From: Alphaproteobacteria bacterium
GTDB lineage: Bacteria; Pseudomonadota; Alphaproteobacteria; Rhizobiales; Xanthobacteraceae
Assembly: GCA_021325315.1 (NCBI GenBank)
Contig: JAJPHK010000113.1
Span: forward strand, 1 to 50,185
DNA length: 50,185 nucleotides
Reading direction: 5' to 3'
Shown: piece by piece, positions 25,777 through 36,572 of the stretch
Numbering within the stretch: position 1 is the stretch's first letter
How the letters are laid out: the number at the start of each line of letters is the position of its first letter
Program-made: the position numbers and the translations under genes
The notes under the pieces: generated by a model
What the model was told of the DNA's origin: nothing
The model's database searches: none
What the model saw: only the letters and a program-made list of their open reading frames with translations

Positions 25777-26818
25777 TTTTCGCAACGGCCCGATCGGCCG
25801 CGGCGAGCTCGACGCGCTGTTTCAGGATTTTTCCGGTTACACCCGTATTTTGCTCGCGGTTTCGGGCGGGCCGGATTCGACCGCGCTGATGTGCCTTGCA
25901 GCGCGCTGGCGGGACAAGAAAAAGAATGCGCCGGTACTGGCTGCGGCAACAGTCGATCATGGTCTGCGGAAAGAATCGAAAGCGGAAGCGGCTTCGGTCG
26001 CGAAGCTCGCGAGGAGATTGAAGATTCCACACCACATTCTTTCCTGGCGCGGCAAGAAGCCGAAAAGCGGCTTGCAGGAGGCGGCGCGAGCGGCGCGCTA
26101 TGACCTTCTGGTTTCGCTTGCGCGCGAGATCAAAGCGGACGCGATCGTCACCGCGCATACGCGCGACGATCAGGCGGAAACCGTGCTGCACCGGATCGGC
26201 CGCGGCTCCGGCGTGACGGGACTCTCCGGCATCCGCCCGAAAAGCGAGCGGGAAGGAATCGCGATCCTGCGGCCGCTCTTGGGTGTTCCAAAAACGCGCT
26301 GCGAGGCGACGCTGCGCAAGGAGAAAGTCTCTTATGCGGTCGACCCGACGAACCGGGATCCCAACTATCTCCGTCCGCGCTTGCGGGCGCTCGCGCCGCT
26401 TCTCGCCAAGGAAGGCATCGACGCCGAGCGGCTCGCGCTCCTGGCCCGCCGGGTCGCCCGCGCGGAAGCCGCGATCGAAGCTGCGGTCGCAGAAGCGCTG
26501 CCGCAGGCAAGGATTCGCGCGGACGAAAACCTGATCGAAGAATATGACACGCGGGCTCTGTTTGCGCTTCCGGACGAGATCGCTCTTCGCCTGGTCGCGC
26601 GCGCGGTCAACCGCCTCGGCCATGAAGGCCCGGCGGAACTCGGCAAGCTGGAAACGCTGTATGTGGCGCTGCAGGACGCTCGCCGCAGGAATCTGCCGCT
26701 TCGGCGGACACTCGCGGGCGCGCTGGTGGAGCTTTCAGAAGCTCGTCTAAAGGTCGAACCCGCGCCCCCGCGCCGGAGGCTTAAAAAACATCCAAAGCGG
26801 CCCGGAAAACGCGGCTAA
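25763..26818 (+). CDS. tilS: tRNA(Ile)-lysidine synthetase TilS
   Basis: 351 residues from GTG at 25763. The PP-loop ATP pyrophosphatase motif ILLAVSGGPDSTALM is near residues 28-42, followed by TVDHGLRKESKAEA, AHTRDDQAETVLHRIGRGSGVTGLSG and DPTNRDPNYLRPRLR. It modifies cytidine 34 of tRNA-Ile(CAU) to lysidine so that it reads AUA. At 351 residues it is shorter than E. coli TilS (about 430) and lacks a full C-terminal TilS domain, ending in a basic tail RRLKKHPKRPGKRG; shorter forms are common in alphaproteobacteria. Confidence 0.95.
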   Translation: MRAADFRNGPIGRGELDALFQDFSGYTRILLAVSGGPDSTALMCLAARWRDKKKNAPVLAAATVDHGLRKESKAEAASVAKLARRLKIPHHILSWRGKKPKSGLQEAARAARYDLLVSLAREIKADAIVTAHTRDDQAETVLHRIGRGSGVTGLSGIRPKSEREGIAILRPLLGVPKTRCEATLRKEKVSYAVDPTNRDPNYLRPRLRALAPLLAKEGIDAERLALLARRVARAEAAIEAAVAEALPQARIRADENLIEEYDTRALFALPDEIALRLVARAVNRLGHEGPAELGKLETLYVALQDARRRNLPLRRTLAGALVELSEARLKVEPAPPRRRLKKHPKRPGKRG

Positions 26819-26856
26819 GTCGATATACCGAAAAAGCGCCATGCCAAAGCCCAGTT

Positions 26857-26887
26857 CCCTTGTTTCAAGGGGGTACGGAGCCTATTT
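26857..26887 (+). promoter_or_regulatory. Candidate ftsH promoter with palindrome over the -35
   Basis: CTTGTT (26859-26864), a 17-base spacer and CTATTT (26882-26887) lie about 75 bases before ftsH. The -35 is inside a perfect inverted repeat CCCTTG-TTT-CAAGGG (26857-26871). FtsH is often heat-shock controlled and this window encodes RpoH, so an RpoH-type promoter (CTTG plus CTAT-like) is possible, but the two classes overlap in rhizobia. Confidence 0.4.
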
Positions 26888-26960
26888 TAACCAGGTACCG
26901 ATATACTCGCGGCCGTTGGACCCTCGGCTTGCGGAGGCGCGAGCTCCCGAAAGGTAGGAA

Positions 26961-28874
<1,914 letters not shown>

Positions 28875-28880
28875 AAATCA

Positions 28881-28909
28881 AACGCCCGCCTTCCGGCGGG
28901 CGTTTTCGT
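28881..28909 (+). terminator. Intrinsic terminator after ftsH
   Basis: Perfect 10-bp stem AACGCCCGCC-TTCC-GGCGGGCGTT followed by TTCGTTTG, starting six bases after the ftsH stop. It separates ftsH from glmM and implies that glmM has its own promoter in the remaining gap of about 140 bases. Confidence 0.9.
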
Positions 28910-29048
28910 TTGAGTCGCCTGGAAATTAACGTTTTTGTGCTCTGCTTCGCGCGGTAACGAACGAACACATTTCTTGAAGCTTTCGCCGGGCGCGGCATCG
29001 TAGTATCAAGGCCGCTCCTCACAACATGAAAGCGGCAAGGGCGTAGAG

Positions 29049-30392
<1,344 letters not shown>

Positions 30393-30413
30393 GTTAACGG
30401 GGCGGCGCGCCGT

Positions 30414-30428
30414 TTAACCCGCCGTTAA
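30414..30428. promoter_or_regulatory. CtrA-type binding site TTAA-N7-TTAA
   Basis: TTAA CCCGCCG TTAA matches exactly the full CtrA consensus known from Caulobacter and Rhizobiales. It lies 236 bases upstream of the porin start, in a gap rich in TTAA words. A second perfect site lies at 30570. CtrA itself is not encoded in the window. Confidence 0.55.
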
Positions 30429-30569
30429 AGTCCTTTAATCCGCCTTCACCTCGATTACCGCGCGGTTAAATTTTCGTGCGGACGGCATGGGGATTCATTC
30501 CTTTGCAGGCAGGCGCGCGCAATTCCGCGACAAAATTATCAGATGAACGGTTGTGGTTAACGGTTAACC

Positions 30570-30584
30570 TTAAGCGGCTCTTAA
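30570..30584. promoter_or_regulatory. Second CtrA-type site TTAA-N7-TTAA upstream of the porin
   Basis: TTAA GCGGCTC TTAA, again a perfect full site, ends 79 bases before the porin ATG. Just before it are TTAACGGTTAACC half-sites (30557-30569). The proximal location suits direct activation or repression of the porin promoter. Confidence 0.6.
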
Positions 30585-30663
30585 GTTTTCGGTGCGAGCT
30601 TCCCTCCATCGGTCACCTTGCGCATCGCCGAACGGCACGCGCGAAAGAGGGAAGGAATTGATT

Positions 30664-31470
30664 ATGGCGTACCTTCGGAAACTGGCGCTCGCGGGCGCGG
30701 CTGCGCTCGGCCTTGCGCCCACTTTGACAAACGCGGCGGACATGCCGATGCCGCCGATGCCGGCCCCGGTCGAATTCGGCGGCTGGTACCTGCGCGGCGA
30801 TATCGGGATCACGAACCAGGCGGTGAAGAAGCTCGACAGTCCGGCGTTTACGCCCGCTGTCACCGTCCTGGAAAAAGGCTTCGACAGCTCGGGCTCGTTC
30901 GGCGTCGGTGTGGGCTATCAGTTTAACAGCTGGCTTCGTTCGGATATCACCGGCGAATATCGTTCCAAGGCGAACTTCAACGGCCTCGACTTCGTTTCGA
31001 CGAACGGTCAAACCAATCAGTATCGCGGCGACAAGTCCGAGTGGTTGTTCCTCTGGAACGTCTACGCGGATCTTGGCACGTGGTACGGCATTACGCCGTT
31101 CGTCGGTGCGGGCGTCGGGTTCGATCGCCTGACGATCGGAAACTTTACCGACACCAATATCGGACTTAACGGCAACAACCCAGCACTCGGCTTCTCGACA
31201 GACAATTCCAAATGGAATTTCGCCTGGGCCTTGCACGCGGGCGCTGCCTATCACGTGACGCCGAATTTCACGATCGAGCTTTCGTATCGTTACGTGAATC
31301 TCGGCAACGGTGCGACGAAGGACCTGCTTGCTCCGGACGGCAGCAACCCGACTTTTAATCCGATCAATTTCAAGAATGTCTATTCCAACGACATTCGTCT
31401 GGGCGTGCGCTGGATGTTCGCGAGCGGCGGTTACGCGCCGTACGAGGAGCCGCTTATCCGCAAATACTGA
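30664..31470 (+). CDS. Outer membrane beta-barrel protein (Omp25/Omp31-like)
   Basis: 268 residues from MAYLRKLALAGAAALGLAP (the track start 24 codons upstream lies in the leader), after GGAAGG. Signal peptide cleaved near TNAAD. The mature N-terminus EFGGWYLRGDIGITNQ and alternating strands (FGVGVGYQFNSWLRSDITGEYR, AYHVTPNFTIELSYRYVNLG, DIRLGVRWMF) are typical of the eight-stranded Omp25 barrels of Rhizobiales. The C-terminus PLIRKY ends in Tyr, although the likely beta-signal strand is DIRLGVRWMF. It is a surface or envelope-stabilising protein rather than a trimeric porin. Upstream are two CtrA-type sites; downstream a strong terminator. Confidence 0.9.
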   Translation: MAYLRKLALAGAAALGLAPTLTNAADMPMPPMPAPVEFGGWYLRGDIGITNQAVKKLDSPAFTPAVTVLEKGFDSSGSFGVGVGYQFNSWLRSDITGEYRSKANFNGLDFVSTNGQTNQYRGDKSEWLFLWNVYADLGTWYGITPFVGAGVGFDRLTIGNFTDTNIGLNGNNPALGFSTDNSKWNFAWALHAGAAYHVTPNFTIELSYRYVNLGNGATKDLLAPDGSNPTFNPINFKNVYSNDIRLGVRWMFASGGYAPYEEPLIRKY

Positions 31471-31493
31471 GCGGCCAAGCATCCAAAATTTAG

Positions 31494-31528
31494 CGGCGCG
31501 GGGTGATTCCCGCGCCGTTTTTGTTTTT
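31494..31528 (+). terminator. Intrinsic terminator of the outer membrane protein gene
   Basis: 9-bp stem CGGCGCGGG / CCCGCGCCG with loop GTGATT, followed by TTTTTGTTTTTG. It lies 23 bases after the stop codon. Confidence 0.9.
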
Positions 31529-31532
31529 GCTT

Positions 31533-31653
31533 CCCTCTCCCCGTTTTTACGGGGAGAGGGTGGCGAGCGTAGCGAGCCGGGTGAGGGGCGAGGGTGCCGC
31601 ATGCATCGCGCCTGCCCCTCACTCCGACCCTCTCCCCGCAAGCGGGGAGAGGG
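31533..31653. repeat. Paired inverted hairpin repeat with GCGAGCGTAGCGAGC core
   Basis: Two similar hairpins face each other: CCCTCTCCCCGT-TTTT-ACGGGGAGAGGG (31533-31560) and CCCTCTCCCCGC-AA-GCGGGGAGAGGG (31628-31653), joined by GGCGAGCGTAGCGAGCCGGGTGAGGGG and its partial complement GCCCCTCACTCCG. A related single unit is at 41926-41989. It occupies most of the 310-base gap between the porin terminator and the serC leader. REP/BIME-like; the overlapping short ORFs are shadows. Confidence 0.7.
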
Positions 31654-31728
31654 AGAAGAGCAAGCACCGGCCCTTCGGGCAGGCGACTTTCGCCGCACTT
31701 GACGCCGAACCCGACTTCCGTCATTCCC

Positions 31729-31777
31729 GTCCGTGGGACACCTCCCCCCAACGGGAGGCAGCTATCTGGAAGGATAG
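31729..31777 (+). promoter_or_regulatory. Structured serC leader (serC RNA motif candidate)
   Basis: Immediately before serC are three small hairpins: GTCC-GTG-GGAC (31729-31739), CCTCCC-CCCAAC-GGGAGG (31741-31758) and CTATC-TGGAAG-GATAG (31762-31777). The last loop and stem contain the GGAAGGA ribosome binding site, so folding would hide it. A conserved serC leader motif was described for alphaproteobacteria (Corbino et al. 2005); position and structure fit, from memory. A CTTGAC -35-like hexamer lies at 31698-31703. Confidence 0.65.
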
Positions 31778-31780
31778 ATC

Positions 31781-32950
31781 ATGACGACGAAGCCGAATGC
31801 GCGGCCGCATACGCCGCATTTCTCCTCCGGACCTTGCGCCAAACGGCCGGGCTGGAAATTCGAAAATCTCAAAAACGCTCTTTTGGGCCGCTCGCACCGC
31901 TCGAAAGCGGGCAAGGCGCGGCTGAAACGCGCGATTGACCTTACGCGCGAAGTGCTCGGCGTGCCCGCGAATTACAAAATCGGCATCGTACCTGCCTCCG
32001 ACACGGGCGCCGTGGAAATGGCGCTCTGGTCGCTCCTCGGCGCGCGGCCCGTTGACATGCTCTCCTGGGAAAGCTTCGGCGAGGGCTGGGTCACGGACGT
32101 GATCAAGCAGCTGAAGCTCAAAGACGCGCGCGTCCTCAAAGCGCCTTACGGCGAGCTGCCGGACCTGAAGCAGGTCGATTTCTCGCATGACGTCGTCTTC
32201 ACCTGGAACGGCACCACCTCCGGCGTGCGCGTCCCGAATGGGGACTGGATCAAGACCGACCGCCAGGGCCTCACGATCTGCGACGCGACCTCGGCCGCGT
32301 TCGTGCAGGCGCTTCCGTTCGACAAGCTCGATGTCGCGACCTTCTCCTGGCAGAAGGCGCTCGGCGGCGAGGCGGCGCACGGCATGCTGATTTTGTCGCC
32401 GCGCGCGGTGGAGCGGCTCGAGAGCTACGTGCCCGCGTGGCCGCTGCCGAAGATTTTCCGCATGACCAAGGGCGGCAAGCTCAACGAAGGCATTTTCGAA
32501 GGCGAGACGATCAACACGCCGTCGATGCTCTGCGTCGAGGACTATATCGACGCGCTCGAATGGGCGAAGTCGCTCGGCGGACAGGCGGCGCTGATGAGCC
32601 GCGCGAACAAGAATCTCGCTGCGGTCGAGCAGTGGGTTGCGAAGACGCCGTGGGCTGAATTCCTCGCGCGCGACAAAAACACGCGCTCCAATACCTCGAT
32701 CTGCATCGCGGTGGTCGATCCCGCCGTGGAAGCGCTTCAAGCCGACGCGAAGTTCAATTTCATCCGCGGCATGGCGGCGATGCTGGAAAAAGAAGAGGCG
32801 GCCTATGACGTCGCCGGCCATCGCGACGCGCCGCCGCATATCCGCGTCTGGGGCGGAGCGACGGTGGAGACCTCGGACATCGAAGCGCTCCTGCCGTGGC
32901 TGGAATGGGCGTTTGCGGAATCGAAAGCAGCGCTTTCGAAGGCGGCCTAG
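31781..32950 (+). CDS. serC: Phosphoserine transaminase
   Basis: 389 residues. The alphaproteobacterial SerC form: [53 protein letters not shown], the PLP lysine near residue 192 in [16 protein letters not shown], and the C-terminal [16 protein letters not shown]. It converts 3-phosphohydroxypyruvate and glutamate to phosphoserine, and may also serve pyridoxine synthesis. It is two bases from serA, so the two first steps of serine synthesis are one operon. The upstream leader RNA probably controls translation. Confidence 0.97.
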   Translation: MTTKPNARPHTPHFSSGPCAKRPGWKFENLKNALLGRSHRSKAGKARLKRAIDLTREVLGVPANYKIGIVPASDTGAVEMALWSLLGARPVDMLSWESFGEGWVTDVIKQLKLKDARVLKAPYGELPDLKQVDFSHDVVFTWNGTTSGVRVPNGDWIKTDRQGLTICDATSAAFVQALPFDKLDVATFSWQKALGGEAAHGMLILSPRAVERLESYVPAWPLPKIFRMTKGGKLNEGIFEGETINTPSMLCVEDYIDALEWAKSLGGQAALMSRANKNLAAVEQWVAKTPWAEFLARDKNTRSNTSICIAVVDPAVEALQADAKFNFIRGMAAMLEKEEAAYDVAGHRDAPPHIRVWGGATVETSDIEALLPWLEWAFAESKAALSKAA

Positions 32951-32952
32951 TC

Positions 32953-34539
32953 ATGGCACCGAAAGTTCTGATTTCCGACGCGCTCTCGCCCGCGGCCGTT
33001 CAGATTTTCAAGGATCGCGGCATTGAGGTGGATTTCCAACCGAACCTCGGCAAGGACAAGGAAAAACTGGCCGCCGTCATCGGCGGCTATGAGGGACTCG
33101 CAATCCGCTCGGCGACGAAAGTTTCGCCGAAGATCCTCGCGAACGCGAACAAGCTGAAGGTGATCGGCCGCGCCGGCATCGGCGTCGACAACGTCGACAT
33201 TCCCGCCGCGACCGCGAAGGGCATCATCGTGATGAACACGCCGTTCGGCAATTCGATCACGACCGCCGAGCATGCCATCACGCTCATGCTCGCGCTTGCC
33301 CGCCAGATCCCGCAGGCCGACGCCTCGACGCAAGCGGGGAAGTGGGAAAAGAACCGCTTCATGGGCGTCGAAATCACCGGCAAGACTCTCGGCATCGTCG
33401 GTTGCGGCAATATCGGCACGATCGTCGCCGACCGTGCGCACGGTCTGCATATGAAGGTGATCGCCTACGATCCGTTTCTTTCGCCCGACCGGGCGCTCGA
33501 TCTCGGCGTGGAGAAGGTCGAATTCGACGAGCTTTTGAAACGCGCCGATTTCATCTCGTTTCACACGCCGCTCACCGAAAAGACCAAGAACATTCTCGAC
33601 GCGAACGCGATCAACAAGACGAAAAAGGGCGTGCGCATCATCAACTGCGCGCGCGGCGGGCTCGTGGATGAAGCCGCGCTCAGGGTCGCGCTCGATTCGG
33701 GCCATGTCGCGGGCGCGGCCTTCGACGTGTTCTCAACTGAACCTGCGAACGAAAACCCTTTGTTCGGGCATCCGAACGTCGTTTGCACGCCGCATCTGGG
33801 CGCGGCGACCAGCGAGGCGCAAGAAAACGTCGCGCTGCAGGTCGCGGAGCAGATGTCGGACTATCTCTTGCGCGGCGCGATTTCGAACGCGGTGAACTTC
33901 CCCTCGATCACGGCGGAGGAAGCGCCGAAACTTCGGCCCTTCATTGAGCTCGCCGAAAAGCTCGGCTCGTTCGCAGGACAGCTCACCGAAACCGGGCTGA
34001 AATCCGTCCGCATCTCCTACGAGGGGGCGGTTTCGCAAATGAAGACGAGGGCGCTTACCTCTTCGGCGGTGGCCGGGCTGCTGCGGCCGATGCTGCAAGA
34101 CGTCAACGTTGTCTCCGCACCGCACGTCGCGGAGCAGCGCGGCATCATGGTCGAGGAAGTCACGCGCGAGGCGGCGGGCGACTACGAAAGCCTGATCACC
34201 GTATCGGTCACGACCGACCGGCAGACGCGCTGGGTTTCCGGCACGGTGTTCGCCGATGGCCGTCCGCGGATCGTCAACATCAAGGGCATCCGCATGGATG
34301 CCGAGTTCGGTCCGTCGATGGTCTATGTGACCAATTACGACAAGCCGGGCTTCATCGGAAAATTCTCGTCGATCCTGGGCGATGCCGACATCAACATCGC
34401 AACCTTCCATGTCGGCCGCGAGGCGCCCGGCGGCAACGCTATCGCGCTGATCGAAGTCGACGGGGACGTGCCGCCTGAGGTGCTGGCGAAGGTGCAGGCA
34501 CTGCCGCAGGTGCAACAGGCGAAGCCGCTGAAATTCTAA
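32953..34539 (+). CDS. serA: D-3-phosphoglycerate dehydrogenase
   Basis: 528 residues from MAPKVLISDALSPAAVQIF; the 19 extra track residues run through the serC end. The NAD-binding motif TLGIVGCGNIGTIVADRA is near 146, the catalytic Arg/Glu/His follow (ARGGLVDEAAL, CTPHLGAATSEAQ), then the intervening domain typical of type I enzymes and a C-terminal ACT domain (YVTNYDKPGFIGKFSSILGDADINIATFHVGR) that usually senses serine. It oxidises 3-phosphoglycerate to phosphohydroxypyruvate. Its last 101 bases overlap the end of the convergent EamA gene. Confidence 0.97.
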   Translation: MAPKVLISDALSPAAVQIFKDRGIEVDFQPNLGKDKEKLAAVIGGYEGLAIRSATKVSPKILANANKLKVIGRAGIGVDNVDIPAATAKGIIVMNTPFGNSITTAEHAITLMLALARQIPQADASTQAGKWEKNRFMGVEITGKTLGIVGCGNIGTIVADRAHGLHMKVIAYDPFLSPDRALDLGVEKVEFDELLKRADFISFHTPLTEKTKNILDANAINKTKKGVRIINCARGGLVDEAALRVALDSGHVAGAAFDVFSTEPANENPLFGHPNVVCTPHLGAATSEAQENVALQVAEQMSDYLLRGAISNAVNFPSITAEEAPKLRPFIELAEKLGSFAGQLTETGLKSVRISYEGAVSQMKTRALTSSAVAGLLRPMLQDVNVVSAPHVAEQRGIMVEEVTREAAGDYESLITVSVTTDRQTRWVSGTVFADGRPRIVNIKGIRMDAEFGPSMVYVTNYDKPGFIGKFSSILGDADINIATFHVGREAPGGNAIALIEVDGDVPPEVLAKVQALPQVQQAKPLKF

Positions 34540-35449
34540 GCGGCTTCGTCATCGTCGCGATCGCGACTCCGATCAGAATCAGCGCGTAACCGGTTGCGTG
34601 ATAGGGCTCCGGGCGCTCGCCGAGAAATAGAATCGCGAGCGCCGAGCCGAACAGCGGAATCAGGTGATAGAAGGGGGCCGCGCGGTTCGGCCCGATCAGC
34701 TCGACGCCGCGGTTGTAGAACAAGTAGGCAAGAAGCGACGGAAACACAACGATATAAGCGAGCGTCGCGAAGGACGCCGTGTCCCAGACCGCGTGGTAGC
34801 CCGCCGCCATCTCGACGAAAAGAAGCGGCGTCACCATCGCGGCGCCCCAGCCGATCGTGACGAGGGCGAAGCTGAAGGGATGAATCTTCGGTCGCTTGCT
34901 GAGTAGCGCGGTATAGAACGCGTACACGACCTGCGCGATGAAAAACAAAACGTCGCCGATATTGAGCTTCAGGTGATGCAGCACGTCGATGTCGCCATGC
35001 GCGATGACGACGACCGCGCCAGTGAGCGAAACGAAGACGCCGATTACCTCCCGCAGCGTCGGCTTCTCGCGATAGAGGATGAATGTGACCGCCGCGACCA
35101 GAAGCGGCCCGGTCGAGACGATCAAAAGCGCGTTGATCGCCTGCGTGTATTGCAGGGCGTAGTAGCTGATCGTGTTGTAGATGCCGATGCCGAGGAGCGT
35201 AATCAGCGTGAGAATGCCGAAGCTCGCCTTGATCGTGCTCCAGTCGCGGCGCGCATAGGGCAGCGCGAAGCCGAGAAAAAGAAGAAAGGCGCCCGTCCAG
35301 CGCACCCATGAAAGCATCACCGGCGGCACGTGCCCGGCGATGAAGCGGCCGAGCACGATGTTGCCCGCCCAGAAAAGCGAGACGAGCGTCAGGAGCAGGC
35401 GAGGGCTGTCGAACAAAAAGCCGCCGAAGCGGCCGAAGGAGGCGGGCAT
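34439..35449 (-). CDS. EamA/DMT-superfamily transporter with Ala/Pro tail
   Basis: 336 residues, about ten spans in two EamA halves: RLLLTLVSLFWAGNIVLGRFIAG starts the first and LNIGDVLFFIAQVVYAFYTALLSKRP the second; each half ends in the family pattern (LREVIGVFVSLTGAVVVIA; SALAILFLGERPEPYHATGYALILIGVAIA). After the last span a 35-residue low-complexity tail (SPVAPAAVPAPSPAPQAARP) is read opposite the serA ACT domain; this tail looks like a by-product of the convergent overlap. Substrate unknown. Confidence 0.87.
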   Translation of the reverse strand: MPASFGRFGGFLFDSPRLLLTLVSLFWAGNIVLGRFIAGHVPPVMLSWVRWTGAFLLFLGFALPYARRDWSTIKASFGILTLITLLGIGIYNTISYYALQYTQAINALLIVSTGPLLVAAVTFILYREKPTLREVIGVFVSLTGAVVVIAHGDIDVLHHLKLNIGDVLFFIAQVVYAFYTALLSKRPKIHPFSFALVTIGWGAAMVTPLLFVEMAAGYHAVWDTASFATLAYIVVFPSLLAYLFYNRGVELIGPNRAAPFYHLIPLFGSALAILFLGERPEPYHATGYALILIGVAIATMTKPLRISAASPVAPAAVPAPSPAPQAARPRRLRSAR

Positions 35450-35503
35450 GGAATCTTTCGCGTGGAGCTGGAAGCTCGGTTCTAAAGGCCGCTTTCCCTT
35501 CGA

Positions 35504-36364
35504 TCAATCACGCGGGCGCATAGGTGCTATGCGAATTTTCGTCCGCCAGGGATCGAGGAGCGTAAAATCGTCACTATCGCCGGCGGTTCGAACGCCGGCG
35601 GCTTCGATCCGCTTTTTCGCCTCAATGATTTCAGCGGGCGGCAACTCAAGCGCGAATTCGACAAGCCCGGCCATATTCGGCGGCGGGGGCGGGGCGTTCC
35701 GGCTGTCCCAGATATTGGTTGCAACGTGGTGATGATAACCGCCCGCGGCAACGAACAGCGCGCCAGGCATGGTTGCCGTTTTCGCGAAGCCGAGAACGCT
35801 CGTATAAAATTTCTCCGCTTGCGCGAGGTCGCCGACCTGCAAATGCACGTGGCCGATCCTTGTCCCGATCGGCACATGCTCGTCGGGCTCTTCCTTGCCG
35901 CCTTCGGCGAGAACGCCTTCGAAATCGAGCGGTTTGTTCGCCATCTGAACGAGGCCGCCCCTCCACGGCCATTCCTCGCGCGGGCGGTCGCGATAGATTT
36001 CGAGGCCGTTGCCGTCCGCATCGTAAAGATAGATCGCTTCGCTGACATTATGATCGGCGGCGGCAAGCTCGATGCCCGCATCCGCGAGCCGCGAAATGGC
36101 GCTGCCGAGCGCCGCGCGGTCGGGCAGAAGAATCGCGACATGATAGAGGCCCGTCAGTCCGCGGCGCGGGCGCGGCTCCGCGTCCGGTGCGATTTCGAGA
36201 AACAGAAATGGTGCACCGCCCGCGCCGAGGGCGATCCTGCCATTATCGCGGGCTGTGACTTTCAGTCCGATGATGTCCCGGTAGAGCGCGAGCGAGCGTT
36301 TTTCGTCCGCGACCCGCAAGGTCGCGGAACCGATGGCAGTATTGGCCGGAAACGCTGCAATCAT
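35504..36364 (-). CDS. Two-domain VOC family protein (CatE/glyoxalase-like)
   Basis: 286 residues from MIAAFPANTAIGSATLRVADEKRSL; the 42 upstream track residues are not supported. Two VOC modules are visible: GSATLRVADEKRSLALYRDIIGLKV...GLTGLYHVAILLPD with YDADGNGLEIYRD, and RIGHVHLQVGDLAQAEKFYTSVLGF with GYHHHVATNIW. His and Glu ligands in these motifs fit a metal-dependent extradiol dioxygenase or lyase such as catechol-2,3-dioxygenase CatE of Bacillus. No aromatic-degradation genes are nearby, so the substrate is open. Confidence 0.87.
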   Translation of the reverse strand: MIAAFPANTAIGSATLRVADEKRSLALYRDIIGLKVTARDNGRIALGAGGAPFLFLEIAPDAEPRPRRGLTGLYHVAILLPDRAALGSAISRLADAGIELAAADHNVSEAIYLYDADGNGLEIYRDRPREEWPWRGGLVQMANKPLDFEGVLAEGGKEEPDEHVPIGTRIGHVHLQVGDLAQAEKFYTSVLGFAKTATMPGALFVAAGGYHHHVATNIWDSRNAPPPPPNMAGLVEFALELPPAEIIEAKKRIEAAGVRTAGDSDDFTLLDPWRTKIRIAPMRPRD

Positions 36365-36518
36365 GCCATTAGCCCTCTGCGATTTACGCCGTTCGGCGAA
36401 GACCGCCGCGCCTATCCACAGGCGAAGGAGGAACGGCGGGTATACGCTTGCTTCACTATAAGCCCTGCTTGCTGCAAATTCTTGCCACACGCGATACGTT
36501 CCGCTACGACAAATAGGC

Positions 36519-36543
36519 CCCGGCCGTCAGCGCCGGGTTTTTC
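36519..36543 (+). terminator. Terminator-like hairpin just upstream of purA
   Basis: CCCGGC-CGTCAGC-GCCGGG followed by TTTTTCG, ending 29 bases before the purA start. No plus-strand gene precedes it, because the upstream VOC gene points away. It therefore ends either a small RNA from this 208-base gap or an attenuated purA leader. A TATAAG box at 36457-36462 could be the -10 of such a transcript, but the -35 is weak. Confidence 0.6.
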
Positions 36544-36572
36544 GTGTCGGCATCTTTTATGGAGAGGCTTCG

